Shown: positions 7,942 to 16,980, numbered from the stretch's first letter. The stretch: DNA of 64,000 nt from an uncultured Sporosarcina sp. (GCA_947644645.1 CANSAF010000007.1:22161-86160), one strand, 5' to 3'. Translations and numbers: made by a program. Notes: generated from the sequence alone by a model not told the origin.

Positions 7942-8745
7942 TTATTCTTGAATGAATGCTTTCAGGAATCGAATGACTTCTTCGGGTGCACTTAAATGCG
8001 GATTATGCCCTGTTGCTTTCATTAAAATCAATTCACTATTTGCCATTTTTTCATGCATATACTGACTAATTTCATACGGGACAATGGTATCATCTTGAGC
8101 TTGTAACAATAAAGCTGGCGTTTTTAATTTTTCCAATTGATCACGCACGTCTATTTTAAATGTCATTTCACAAAAATGTTTCACAATTTCCTGGTCATTA
8201 GCCATAAGATATGCTTCAAACTCTTCGGTTAATGCTGGACGATCTATATTTTTAGATGCAATTGGTGCTAAATATTGTGCCCACTCTTTATAATTTCTTT
8301 CCATCATCACGATTAACTCGTCAATATCCGCTTCATCAAAGCCACCCATATAACCTGGCTCATTAATATATCTTGGTGAAGAACCAATCATACACAGCTT
8401 TTTAAAAATTTCAGGTTTTTCAATCGCTGCTAGCATCCCAATTACACCACTAATTGAATGCCCTACAAAAATAATATCCTCTAATTGGAATGCATCACAA
8501 ATTTCCAAAACATCTTTTACGTATCCCGCCGGCGATGCATATCGTTCCAATTGATAAGCCGTCTTATCGGAGTATCCTGAACCGACATAGTCAAAAAGAA
8601 TAATTCGATAATCTTCCTCCAAAGCTGGTACGATTCGATGCCAAACTTGTTGATCACAGCCAAAACCATGTGCAAATAAAATCGTTTGTTGGCCTTCTCC
8701 TAAAATACGAACGTTATTTCTAATTTTAATATTTTCTTTTTGCAT
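7942..8745 (-). CDS. RsbQ-like alpha/beta hydrolase
   Basis: This 267-residue soluble hydrolase resembles Bacillus subtilis RsbQ (269 residues) throughout: FAHGFGCDQQVWHRIVPALEEDYRIILFDYVGSG, VGHSISGVIGMLA, and GGFDEADIDELIVMMERNY. The catalytic triad is visible as Ser97 in GHSIS, Asp in QAQDDTIV and His in TGHNPH. I chose the ATG at 8745 behind AAAGGG; the frame extends 23 codons further but that extension has no family support. RsbQ supplies an unidentified small molecule that activates the PAS domain of the phosphatase RsbP in the energy-stress pathway. Here the next gene encodes a PAS-GGDEF protein, so the product may instead signal into cyclic di-GMP. That link is inference. Confidence 0.88.
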   Translation of the reverse strand: MQKENIKIRNNVRILGEGQQTILFAHGFGCDQQVWHRIVPALEEDYRIILFDYVGSGYSDKTAYQLERYASPAGYVKDVLEICDAFQLEDIIFVGHSISGVIGMLAAIEKPEIFKKLCMIGSSPRYINEPGYMGGFDEADIDELIVMMERNYKEWAQYLAPIASKNIDRPALTEEFEAYLMANDQEIVKHFCEMTFKIDVRDQLEKLKTPALLLQAQDDTIVPYEISQYMHEKMANSELILMKATGHNPHLSAPEEVIRFLKAFIQE

Positions 8746-8811
8746 ATTTAAACATCCCTTTCTCACCATTATTTTTCTGAAGTATATTCCCGAAATCCTA
8801 TCTTTACCATT

Positions 8812-9300
8812 CAATATTATCTTTTATATCCAAGTTCCTCATGTCAAATGTCATTATCCTATTCAATGAAACTAAAATTTTCGATAATTATTGGGGTAAT
8901 TTATAGAGTTTTTGTACAATCAAAGGAAATAAGCATTTATACACACGCGTATAAGAACCAATATACCATTCGTCATGTAAATTTATTTTACTATGTACTT
9001 CACCAATAACAATCCGGGAGTTTATATATTCATCATCAAATGTTGGTTTCGTTAATTGCCTACATTATTTTTAAAATGTTTTTGTATAACGTTCTTTCAC
9101 AGAATACTAAACAAAATGTTTTTTATTGCGGGGATTTCCATAATCATATCGTAATGATGATTTGCGATTTTTTCCGCATGCTCATCCATAATTCCATCTA
9201 TTTTCTTTACACTTTCTAGATCCTTTTTCGTTAACTGGTTCAGTTTAAGAAACTGAGATACTTTTGAAATCGCATCAAATAGCCCTCTTTTTTTATACAC
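8812..9300 (-). pseudogene. Decayed globin-coupled sensor (protoglobin) domain
   Basis: From 9300 to about 9100 the minus strand encodes an HemAT-like start: LKLNQLTKKDLESVKKIDGI and HYDMIMEIPAIKNILFSI. A frame change near 9100 then leads into SVKERYTKTF, two stops, and from about 9050 a clear protoglobin core: FDDEYINSRIVIGEVHSKI, then HDEWYIGSYTRVY. That core includes the proximal heme histidine of the family. A TAA at 8888-8890 interrupts it before LSKILVSLNRIMTFDM, the last globin helix. At least one frameshift and several stops mean no functional protein. No signalling domain follows, because the RsbQ-like gene begins at 8745 on the same strand. Confidence 0.75.
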
Positions 9301-9570
9301 CTCTCTCTTTATTATACATGACTATCGATAGACTTTAATTGATTTGAACCGAGGAGAAGCAATTCATTCAATCATTATTCTTCGATTCGCTTGTGTTCTC
9401 CATATAGACAAATGTCTTTATTTATTGTAAGGTATGTAAATATACTGATGCACCAATTAAAAATATTACTATTTTAATGTTTAGTTACCCTATTCTTTGT
9501 CATAAATCTCAAGTCTTATAAAGCTTTATGGCATTAGGATATGTCAATAATGATTCAGGAGGGAATTTTC

Positions 9571-10770
9571 ATGAATAAACTATTTCAACATTTAAATGAA
9601 CATTACGAAGAGCTCAAAGCAATTAGAAGACATTTACACCAACATCCTGAATTGTCTTTCGAAGAAGTCGAAACACCAAAGTACATCGCCAATTTTCACG
9701 AAAAGCTCGGACATGACGTGCGAACTGGCGTAGGCGGGCGTGGGGTCGTGGCAAAATTAAAAGGAGCAAAGCCTGGTCCAACTGTCGCCTTAAGAGCAGA
9801 TTTTGACGCATTGCCGATTCAGGAGGAAAATGACTTTTCCTATAAATCTAAAGTAAATGGCGTGATGCATGCTTGTGGACATGACGGACATACTGCGACA
9901 TTACTCGTTTTAGCAAAAGCTTTAAATAAAATGCAAGATGAACTTGAAGGAACGATTGTCTTTATTCACCAACATGCTGAAGAATTACCGCCAGGCGGGG
10001 CCATTGCAATGATTGAGGATGGTTGTTTGGATGGGGTTGACGTTATTTTCGGGACACATTTATGGGCAACTTCTCCACTCGGCGAAATCGGTTATCGTAG
10101 CGGGGAATTTATGGCTGCGCCAGATCGTTTTGATATTAAAATTCTCGGATCAGGTGGACATGGATCTGAACCTGAAGCAACAAAAGATAGTATCGCGATT
10201 GCAGGACAATTGATTGTCAATATGCAACAAGTTGTTAGCCGACGAGTGAGTGCACTGGATGCCGCAGTCGTCTCGATTTGTTCGATTGAGGCCAAAAATC
10301 CTTATAATATCATTGCTGACTCCGTAGACTTAACAGGAACAGTTCGCACATTTAAAGAAGACATACGTTGTAAAGTAGAAAAAGAAATCGAACGCGTCAT
10401 TAAAGGAACCTGCTTAGCTGCAGACGCAGATTATACATATGAATATCAAAGAGGCTATCCAGCAACTGTTAACCATCCAGAAGAGACAATGCTCATTGCC
10501 GAAATTGCACATCAAGCGCCTTCCGTTACTGCTGTAAAAGAGTATGAACCACAAATGGGTGGGGAAGATTTTGCTTATTATTTACAACATGTCAAAGGTA
10601 CTTTCTTTTTCACAGGCGCGGCAATTGAAGGACGCGAAGCATACCCACATCATCATCCGAAATTCGACTTTGATGAACGGGCAATGTTAACAGCAGCGGA
10701 AGTACTTGGCACAGCTACATTACAATATTTGCATAATCATAGGTTAGAAAGTTTGGAGGCTGTAAAATGA
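9571..10770 (+). CDS. M20 family metallo-amidohydrolase
   Basis: This 399-residue M20D-type peptidase/amidohydrolase resembles hippurate and N-acyl-amino-acid hydrolases. The di-metal site is visible as HACGHDGH (about residues 92-99), HAEELPPGG, and His/Asp residues in GGEDFAYYL and HHHPKFDFD. It should cleave an N-acyl or peptide-like bond in the cytoplasm; the substrate cannot be read from sequence. The ATG at 9571 behind AGGAGGG is preferred over an in-frame ATG 30 bases upstream. The next gene overlaps by 4 bases and encodes a membrane protein, suggesting uptake of the substrate. A paralogue with the same motifs heads the peptide transporter operon at 49389-50585. Confidence 0.9.
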   Translation: MNKLFQHLNEHYEELKAIRRHLHQHPELSFEEVETPKYIANFHEKLGHDVRTGVGGRGVVAKLKGAKPGPTVALRADFDALPIQEENDFSYKSKVNGVMHACGHDGHTATLLVLAKALNKMQDELEGTIVFIHQHAEELPPGGAIAMIEDGCLDGVDVIFGTHLWATSPLGEIGYRSGEFMAAPDRFDIKILGSGGHGSEPEATKDSIAIAGQLIVNMQQVVSRRVSALDAAVVSICSIEAKNPYNIIADSVDLTGTVRTFKEDIRCKVEKEIERVIKGTCLAADADYTYEYQRGYPATVNHPEETMLIAEIAHQAPSVTAVKEYEPQMGGEDFAYYLQHVKGTFFFTGAAIEGREAYPHHHPKFDFDERAMLTAAEVLGTATLQYLHNHRLESLEAVK

Positions 10771-11561
10771 AGTTATGGAAAGACTGGCGACTCCATGCGG
10801 TTGTTTTAGGAATTGTCGTCGTTGCTGAGTTAATCGGAAGCCACCAATTTTCTATCGGACCTGGCGTGATTTTATTACTGCCGATGCTTTACGCAATTAT
10901 TATTGGACTTGTTTTATATTTCACACCCTTATTGAAAGAAAAGCAGTCAAAATCAGCAGAAACACTTGTCTTTTTATCCGTTAGTTTATTAATGGCAAAG
11001 TTTGGTGTCAATATTGGTCCATCGATTGGTACCATTTTAGAAGTAGGACCAGCGCTAATCTTTCAAGAATTAGGGCATTTAGCTACGCTACTCATCGCTC
11101 TTCCGATTGCCGTTTTACTCGGGTTAAAACGCGAAGCTGTAGGGATGACACACTCGATTGGACGCGAGCCAAATGTTGCGTTAATTATGGATAAGTTTGG
11201 GTTGAACTCCCCTGAAGGTCGCGGTGTAATGTCGATTTATATTTTTGGAACGATTTTCGGTGCGGTATTTTTAGGACTCATTCCCGGTTTTTTAGCAACC
11301 GTCCTTCCCCTCCATCCATTATCTTTTGCGATGGCATCAGGCGTTGGAAGCGGGAGTATGATGGCTGCGGCGAGCGGATCTTTAGTGTCGATTTATCCAG
11401 AATTTGAAACAGATATTATCGCGCTTGCCGGGGCAAGTAATTTAATTTCTGTAGCGACTGGTTTGTATGTAAGTATTTTTATCGCACTTCCATTAACAGA
11501 AAAAATGTACGCATTTTTCATCAAATTTCGCGGTAAAAAAGGGAAAGTAGGGAATGAATAA
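10767..11561 (+). CDS. DUF3100-like integral membrane protein
   Basis: The 264-residue protein has about eight hydrophobic segments and no signal peptide. Recognisable stretches are GIDRE-like SIGREPNVALIMDKFGLNSPEG in the middle and ASGVGSGSMMAAASG near residue 190. They recall the DUF3100 family, whose function is not established. It overlaps the M20 amidohydrolase gene by 4 bases and abuts the next small membrane gene. The three are almost certainly one operon, and a transporter role for the amidohydrolase substrate or product is the simplest inference. Confidence 0.65.
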   Translation: MKLWKDWRLHAVVLGIVVVAELIGSHQFSIGPGVILLLPMLYAIIIGLVLYFTPLLKEKQSKSAETLVFLSVSLLMAKFGVNIGPSIGTILEVGPALIFQELGHLATLLIALPIAVLLGLKREAVGMTHSIGREPNVALIMDKFGLNSPEGRGVMSIYIFGTIFGAVFLGLIPGFLATVLPLHPLSFAMASGVGSGSMMAAASGSLVSIYPEFETDIIALAGASNLISVATGLYVSIFIALPLTEKMYAFFIKFRGKKGKVGNE

Positions 11562-12014
11562 ATGTTAAAAAATATCCAAGAATGGACACTTGTATTTACA
11601 ATTATAGGGTTCATCACAATTGTGGGAAATTGGATTGGCTATAATATTATGCCTACGCAAGCGATTCCTGGAATGCTTTTATTAATTTTAATGAGTATTA
11701 TTGGACTTGCGCTTGGAGAAATTTTACCTTTTAAAATTCCTGCAATTGTTTACATATCAATCATCGCAATTGTCGCTTCAATCCCTGGTGTTCCAGGATC
11801 GGATTACGTTGTAAAATGGACTTCAGAAGTAAACTTATTGGCGTTGACTACACCAATATTGGCATATGCCGGTGTTGCAATTGGGCGCTCATGGGCGGAT
11901 TTTGCGAAGTTAGGTTGGAGAAGTCTAATTGTCGGGACACTCGTCTTATTCGGCACTTACTTAGGTTCCGCCGTCATTGCAGAAATTATTTTGAGAGTAC
12001 AAGGTGTCATCTAA
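11562..12014 (+). CDS. Small integral membrane protein, partner of the DUF3100-like protein
   Basis: This 150-residue, very hydrophobic protein has four or five predicted membrane segments: residues about 8-28, 32-52, 57-77, 90-107 and 118-143. It starts the base after the upstream stop codon. I do not recognise a named family with certainty. A large plus a small membrane protein behind a hydrolase suggests a two-subunit transporter, as inference. A strong bidirectional terminator follows. Confidence 0.6.
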   Translation: MLKNIQEWTLVFTIIGFITIVGNWIGYNIMPTQAIPGMLLLILMSIIGLALGEILPFKIPAIVYISIIAIVASIPGVPGSDYVVKWTSEVNLLALTTPILAYAGVAIGRSWADFAKLGWRSLIVGTLVLFGTYLGSAVIAEIILRVQGVI

Positions 12015-12022
12015 TAAAAAAT

Positions 12023-12067
12023 AAGAGACTATCCTATAAAGTACATGACTTATAGGAAGTCTCTTTT
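12023..12067. terminator. Bidirectional terminator between convergent genes
   Basis: AAGAGACT and TCCTATAA pair with TTATAGGA and AGTCTCTT across a short loop, with A and T tracts on either side. It serves the M20 operon and the convergent C45 hydrolase gene. Confidence 0.85.
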
Positions 12068-13119
12068 CATTTCATTTTTTCCATTGTCGCAAATGGTAAA
12101 TGATAAGATAATTTTCCTTTAATTTGTGTGATTGGAATTCGTTCGCCTGCTAAAAATCGATTAAAATCAAAAATAACGGGTGGCTGATTACTTCCTATTG
12201 CAAATAATGCTTTTCGTTCACGCGGAAGATAAGCTGATGTATGGATTGTTCCAGCGGATGCGCCGTACTTATGCGCAAAAACTTCATGCTCCGTATTATT
12301 CAAAAGTTGATAAGCCGCATAAATTGTCTTTGTTTGCTGTTCTCCCATTCTCAACTTTTCCATTCTTCTCATTGAATCTTCCGTTCGATAACGATTTTCT
12401 TCTACTAAAACATCGAAATGATTGGTACTGATCGTAGATTTTCTTGCGATTACTTCCCTCGGCGAAGCTTCTACGACATAACCTTCTCCAGACGGATCAA
12501 TTAAAGCATAATTGAATGAAACTCGATGTGGAAGCTCTTTCAATAACGCGATAGCCTCATCGGCATTAGCACAAGTTTCCAATACCATCCGCCCAATCAT
12601 ATTACATAAAAATCCATTTTCTGTATCCCGCCGATTGATAAAATTATAGCCCATAACAAGCCCTTTTTCATTCATCCCATCCATTCGCCCCGTCACTTGC
12701 ATGGATGGCCCAATTGTTGCATATCCTCCATCTGTCGGTCGATAAATCATATATCTTCCTTCATAAAAAGCCGGGTCACTGTCATAATTTCGAATCATAA
12801 ATTCTGACCCTGTTAAAATGGAACATCCACTTCTCGCATATTCTACATAATACCCACCAAATTCTCTTAGCGCATCATGAAATGGCCAATTCAATGCATC
12901 TGCCAGCCCATGCAATTCATCCAACATCTTCGGCATATATTTTGTAAATAATTGAGTCGCTTCGGTCGGATCAATTGTAAAATGGTATTTTCGTTTATTC
13001 TTCCATTGCTTGTCACGATTATATAAAAGAGGAGATTTCTTTAATAATTCACCTTGACGATAACCAAAATCATAATGGCTTCCAGTAAATTGAATGACAT
13101 CACTGATATATTGTTTCAC
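12067..13119 (-). CDS. C45/Ntn-type linear amide hydrolase (acyl-CoA:6-APA acyltransferase-like)
   Basis: The 350-residue protein belongs to the N-terminal nucleophile hydrolase superfamily, subfamily C45. An RSGCSI motif (near residue 100) provides a Gly-Cys pair like the self-cleavage site of penicillin acyltransferase, followed by IRNYD. Later segments GRMDGMNEKGLVMGYNFI and ASPREVIARK also fit the family. It likely hydrolyses or transfers an acyl group on a linear amide; the substrate is unknown. I prefer the GTG at 13119, eight bases behind AAAGGA. The ATG at 13125 is only two bases from that site. A more distal in-frame start exists at 13146. Confidence 0.8.
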   Translation of the reverse strand: MKQYISDVIQFTGSHYDFGYRQGELLKKSPLLYNRDKQWKNKRKYHFTIDPTEATQLFTKYMPKMLDELHGLADALNWPFHDALREFGGYYVEYARSGCSILTGSEFMIRNYDSDPAFYEGRYMIYRPTDGGYATIGPSMQVTGRMDGMNEKGLVMGYNFINRRDTENGFLCNMIGRMVLETCANADEAIALLKELPHRVSFNYALIDPSGEGYVVEASPREVIARKSTISTNHFDVLVEENRYRTEDSMRRMEKLRMGEQQTKTIYAAYQLLNNTEHEVFAHKYGASAGTIHTSAYLPRERKALFAIGSNQPPVIFDFNRFLAGERIPITQIKGKLSYHLPFATMEKMK

Positions 13120-13284
13120 GCACATATTCCTTTCTACAATGAGCAAATATTATATACAGCTCTTCTTCCTTAATTTATCATTCTCCCTCTCCACTAGAAA
13201 GACTAATGCTCTTTTCTCAATCTTAGTTCATCTCATTTCACATCTTTTACAATACATTTACGCGCGATTAATACCCACTTAATA

Positions 13285-13325
13285 TTTGTTTGATAAGTTA
13301 TAAACAGAAACAAACATCAAACAAA
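13285..13325. promoter_or_regulatory. Inverted repeat upstream of the organophosphorus ABC operon, candidate DeoR operator
   Basis: TTTGTTTGAT (13285-13294) and ATCAAACAAA (13316-13325) form perfect 10-bp arms. A TATAAA at 13299-13304 between them could be a -10 element. The operon contains its own DeoR-type regulator gene, so autoregulation through this repeat is plausible but unproven. Confidence 0.4.
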
Positions 13326-13345
13326 CAACAAAAAGGGGAATTCAA

Positions 13346-14434
13346 ATGAAAATGAATAAATTAAAGAAACCTTTGCTTCTTTTATCGATGGCTGCGCTTT
13401 TAGCGGGCTGCGGAGCAAATGCCAATGAAAAATCAACAGCAGATGTAAATGATTCACTGGAAACCGTAATCGAAAAAGCAAAAGAGGAAGGAAAACTTGC
13501 AAGCGTTGGGATGCCAGATACTTGGGCAAATTGGGTTGAAACTTGGGATGACTTAGAAAGTGAATATGGTATTGAACAAGTAGATACAGATATGTCGAGT
13601 GCTGAAGAACTTGCAAAATTTGAATCAGAAGGAGAAAACGGAACGGCTGATATTGGGGATGTCGGCATTAACTTTGGACCTTTAGCAGTGAGTAAAGATT
13701 TAACGATGCCTTATAAAACTTCTTACTGGGAAGAGATTCCTGATTGGGCAAAAGATGATGAAGGACATTGGTTATTAAGCTATACAGGAACAATCGCATT
13801 TATTACAGACAAACAAAACGTCGACAAAGCACCAACTTCTTGGGCTGATTTAAAAAATGGCGATTATAAAGTAACACCAGGCGATGTCACGATTGCAACA
13901 CAAGCACAATTTTCGGTTCTTGCAGCGGCTATGGCAAATGGCGGCAATGAAGAAAACGTTCAGCCTGGACTCGATTTCTTTAAGGAAATTGCACAAGATG
14001 GACGTCTCTCTTCTGCAGAAGCGAGTTTGGCGAACTTAGAAAAAGGGGAAATTGAAGTAGCAGTTGTTTGGGACTTTAACGGATTAAATTACCGCGACCA
14101 AATTGACTCAGATCGATTTGAAGTCACGATTCCATCGGACGGTTCAGTGATGAGCGGCTATACAACAGTAATTAATAAAAATGCACCAAACCCGAATGCT
14201 GCAAAACTGGCAAGAGAATATATTTTATCAGACGAAGGACAAATTAACTTAGCAAAAGGTTATGCAAGACCAATTCGTACATCTGTTGAACTACCAGAAG
14301 AAGTACAAGCAAAACTTTTACCAAATGAAGCTTATGAAAATGTAAAAGCAGTAGAAAACCATGCCGCTTGGGATGAAATGGCCGTGAAACTCCCACAATT
14401 ATGGCAACAGGAGGTACTCATTCATGCAAACTAA
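13346..14434 (+). CDS. ABC transporter substrate-binding lipoprotein (Fe/spermidine/2-aminoethylphosphonate-like class)
   Basis: The 362-residue protein has a signal ending in the lipobox LLAGCGAN, so it is a surface lipoprotein. The rest is a type II periplasmic-binding fold of the kind that serves PotABC/FbpABC-type importers: DIGDVGINFG, SWADLKNGDYKV and VVWDFNGLNYRD. The ligand cannot be read directly. Its gene starts a tightly packed run with a phosphodiesterase, two permeases, an ATPase, a DeoR regulator and a PHP phosphoesterase. A phosphorus-containing ligand is therefore the leading inference. Confidence 0.88.
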   Translation: MKMNKLKKPLLLLSMAALLAGCGANANEKSTADVNDSLETVIEKAKEEGKLASVGMPDTWANWVETWDDLESEYGIEQVDTDMSSAEELAKFESEGENGTADIGDVGINFGPLAVSKDLTMPYKTSYWEEIPDWAKDDEGHWLLSYTGTIAFITDKQNVDKAPTSWADLKNGDYKVTPGDVTIATQAQFSVLAAAMANGGNEENVQPGLDFFKEIAQDGRLSSAEASLANLEKGEIEVAVVWDFNGLNYRDQIDSDRFEVTIPSDGSVMSGYTTVINKNAPNPNAAKLAREYILSDEGQINLAKGYARPIRTSVELPEEVQAKLLPNEAYENVKAVENHAAWDEMAVKLPQLWQQEVLIHAN

Positions 14435-15263
14435 TAAAGTGATTATGATTACATTGGATGGCTGTCGTTATGACACAGCCATCCAGCAACTTGGTTTTTT
14501 AAATCATTTCGTTGAAAAAGGACTCGCGAGCCGTTACAAAGTATTATCGGAAACACCGAGTAATTCTCGTCCATTATACGAAGTACTTTTAACGGGTGTA
14601 CCGACTTATGAAAATGGTATTTATACGAACTACACAGTAAAACGTTCAAAAGAACAAAGCATTTTTTCTTTGATGAAAGAAAATAAACGGACGACTGCAG
14701 CAGCCGCTTATCATTGGGTAAGTGAACTGTATAACCGAGCACCTTATTCCATTTTCGAAGATCGTATTCAACATGATGAAACGAAAAATATTCAGCACGG
14801 GATTTTTTATTCGGAAGATACTTATCCTGATTCTCATTTATTTGCAGATGCGCATCATTTAATCGATACGTATCAACCTGAATTTATGTATATTCACTCG
14901 ATGAATATTGACGATATTGGGCATAAATTCAACGGGAATTCACAAGAATATCACCAAGCAGTTTGCCGTGTCGATACCATTTTAGGCGTTTACTTACCGC
15001 TTTGGATTGAAATGGGCTATCAAATTATTGTTACTTCTGATCATGGAATGGATGATTTTGGAATTCATGGCGGTACGCTGCCTGAACATCGAGAAGTTCC
15101 TTTGTTCATTATTTCTGATAAATGCAAACCACAAATCAGTTCAGAAGTTGTTGAACAGTTACAAATGGCACCACTGGTTTGTCATTTACTCGGCATCGGC
15201 AAAGGAGAGAAAATGCAAGAACTAAAGGGAGGATTATTCTTTGAAGACGAAGCGACCGAATAA
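14424..15263 (+). CDS. Alkaline phosphatase superfamily phosphodiesterase/nucleotide pyrophosphatase-like enzyme
   Basis: This 279-residue enzyme lacks a signal peptide, so it should be cytoplasmic. It has the superfamily metal and nucleophile layout: ITLDGCRYD at the N-terminus, a Ser in TPSNSRPLYEVLLTG at the nucleophile position, HSMNIDDIGH, the classic SDHGMDDFG, and a late histidine in GGTLPEHRE. It overlaps the binding-protein gene by 11 bases and has AGGAGG ten bases before its ATG, so the two are coupled. The likely reaction is hydrolysis of an imported phosphodiester, or possibly a phosphonate as in PhnA-type members. It is shorter than many family members. Confidence 0.8.
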   Translation: MQTNKVIMITLDGCRYDTAIQQLGFLNHFVEKGLASRYKVLSETPSNSRPLYEVLLTGVPTYENGIYTNYTVKRSKEQSIFSLMKENKRTTAAAAYHWVSELYNRAPYSIFEDRIQHDETKNIQHGIFYSEDTYPDSHLFADAHHLIDTYQPEFMYIHSMNIDDIGHKFNGNSQEYHQAVCRVDTILGVYLPLWIEMGYQIIVTSDHGMDDFGIHGGTLPEHREVPLFIISDKCKPQISSEVVEQLQMAPLVCHLLGIGKGEKMQELKGGLFFEDEATE

Positions 15264-16089
15264 ATATAAGCTATGGCTGCTTCCCTTTTTTACAGTGACA
15301 GCATTATTCCTGATCGTACCACTCGTTTTAATGGTCACTTCTAGTTTTACCAGTGGTGCAACAGGTGCTTTCACTTTTAGTAACTATACGGAAGTATTTA
15401 CAAATGCTTTTTATTATCAATCCTTTTTAAATAGCGGAATGATTGCTCTTTTTTCAAGCGTTGTCGGATTACTTTTAGCCATTATTGTTGCTTATGCAAT
15501 GACTTGTTTGCCAAATAAAATCCAAGATAAAATCTCAGTATATATTAATCTTGCGGCGAATTTTGCTGGTGTCCCACTCGCATTTGCTTTCATTATTTTA
15601 GTTGGAAATTCAGGTGCTTTTCGCCTCTTCTTTGATGGGTTAAGCATTCCTTTACTCAGTGAGTTTAATTTATATTCTTGGCAAGGTTTAACACTTACCT
15701 ATTTATATTTCCAAATTCCGCTTGGGATTTTATTCATTTACCCTTCTTTAAAGAAAATGAGAAAAGAATGGAAAGAGGCTGCGTTTTTGCTGGGCGCGAC
15801 AAACGCTATGTACTGGCGAAAAATTGGATTGCCGAATATTATGCCGAGTATCGCTGGGACATTCATCATTATGTTTGCCAATGGAATGGGAACGTATGAA
15901 ACAGCCTACGCATTAACAGGAAGTAATGTGAATCTAATTACCATTCGAATTGCGGCACTTGTATCGGGGGATATTTATGCGCAACCTGAAGTTGGCAGTA
16001 CATTGGCTATCATATTTGCAATGATGATGCTCTTAATTTTAGCGACTTCACAAATTTTGTTAAAAAGAGTCAGGAGAGATTTAGCATGA
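15241..16089 (+). CDS. ABC transporter permease, first subunit
   Basis: The 282-residue inner-membrane permease starts with TTG, eight bases behind AAGGGAGG, inside the end of the phosphodiesterase gene. It has about six membrane segments and the EAA loop with WKEAAFLLGATNAMYWRKIGLPNIMPSI, the ATPase contact site of BPD-type permeases. It resembles PotB/FbpB-class subunits. Its partner follows with an ATGA overlap. Confidence 0.88.
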   Translation: MKTKRPNKYKLWLLPFFTVTALFLIVPLVLMVTSSFTSGATGAFTFSNYTEVFTNAFYYQSFLNSGMIALFSSVVGLLLAIIVAYAMTCLPNKIQDKISVYINLAANFAGVPLAFAFIILVGNSGAFRLFFDGLSIPLLSEFNLYSWQGLTLTYLYFQIPLGILFIYPSLKKMRKEWKEAAFLLGATNAMYWRKIGLPNIMPSIAGTFIIMFANGMGTYETAYALTGSNVNLITIRIAALVSGDIYAQPEVGSTLAIIFAMMMLLILATSQILLKRVRRDLA

Positions 16090-16955
16090 CGAAAAAGAAA
16101 AATCATTTTATCGCTTATAGTACTTTAGTCATTTTCGGTTTATATATGATCTTTCCTTTTATTTCAACAGGACTTTATGCGACGTCTACGGCATGGTCAA
16201 ATACGATTTTACCGGAAGATTTTACGTTCCAATGGTTTGTCGCTTTAGGGCAGGATCCTAATTTTATCGCTGCTCTTTTACGTTCAGTTTCATTGACGCT
16301 AATTACACTAGCAGTTGTATTAATTATTATGGTCCCTACCGTCTGCTTAGTTTATTTATATTTCCCAAAGGTGGATAACTTTTTAAAGGGACTGGTTTTA
16401 ATGCCTTACGCAATTCCGAGTGTCATTTTAGCGACCGGTTTACTTCGTATGTATGCAGGTTCAGTTGTGCCAATGTACGCGGTTTTAGTCGGCGGACTAT
16501 TCATCGGTTCACTACCATTTATGTATCAAGGTATCCGCAATAGTTTAGAAGGAATTGGCGCGAAAAGTTTAATGGAATCCGCAGAAATTTTAGGCGCAAA
16601 TACATTGCAATCATTTTTAAGAGTGATTGTGCCTAATATTCGATTGGGATTACTCATTACGACATTATTAATCTTTGCGGGATTTTTCGGAGAGTTTGTT
16701 TTAACAAATTTATTAATCGGTGGAAACTACGAAACAATTCGTATTTATATGTTAAGAAGAATGAGTGAAAATGGACATTTAGCAAGTGCAGTTATGGTCG
16801 CTTACTTCACTTTACTGCTACTGCTTAGTTTACTCATTACTCGTCTAACTTCTGCAGGGAAAGTAAAACGAAAAGAAAGACGCTCGAAAAGAAATCGTCG
16901 CGCGGTCGGTTCATTCCAAAATCCATCGGAAACAGTTTCACTTACAAAACAGTAA
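16086..16955 (+). CDS. ABC transporter permease, second subunit
   Basis: The 289-residue permease has six or seven membrane segments and an EAA loop: LMESAEILGANTLQSFLRVIVPNIRLGL. It resembles the PotC class. The C-terminal 30 residues are very basic (KRKERRSKRNRR) and probably cytoplasmic. It is coupled to the first permease by an ATGA overlap, and the ATPase gene follows after 25 bases. Confidence 0.88.
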   Translation: MTKKKNHFIAYSTLVIFGLYMIFPFISTGLYATSTAWSNTILPEDFTFQWFVALGQDPNFIAALLRSVSLTLITLAVVLIIMVPTVCLVYLYFPKVDNFLKGLVLMPYAIPSVILATGLLRMYAGSVVPMYAVLVGGLFIGSLPFMYQGIRNSLEGIGAKSLMESAEILGANTLQSFLRVIVPNIRLGLLITTLLIFAGFFGEFVLTNLLIGGNYETIRIYMLRRMSENGHLASAVMVAYFTLLLLLSLLITRLTSAGKVKRKERRSKRNRRAVGSFQNPSETVSLTKQ

Positions 16956-16980
16956 TTCAAACAGAAATGGGGCATTTTAT

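Noticed and set aside
9484-9570. TTGTCA and TATAAA boxes before the first M20 gene as a promoter
   Set aside because: The spacing is only 14 bases, outside the usual range for SigA promoters.
13317-13668. Two overlapping reverse-strand open frames of about 100 residues inside the binding-protein gene
   Set aside because: They lie antisense to a convincing lipoprotein gene, have low-complexity Ser/Leu-rich products and no ribosome binding sites.
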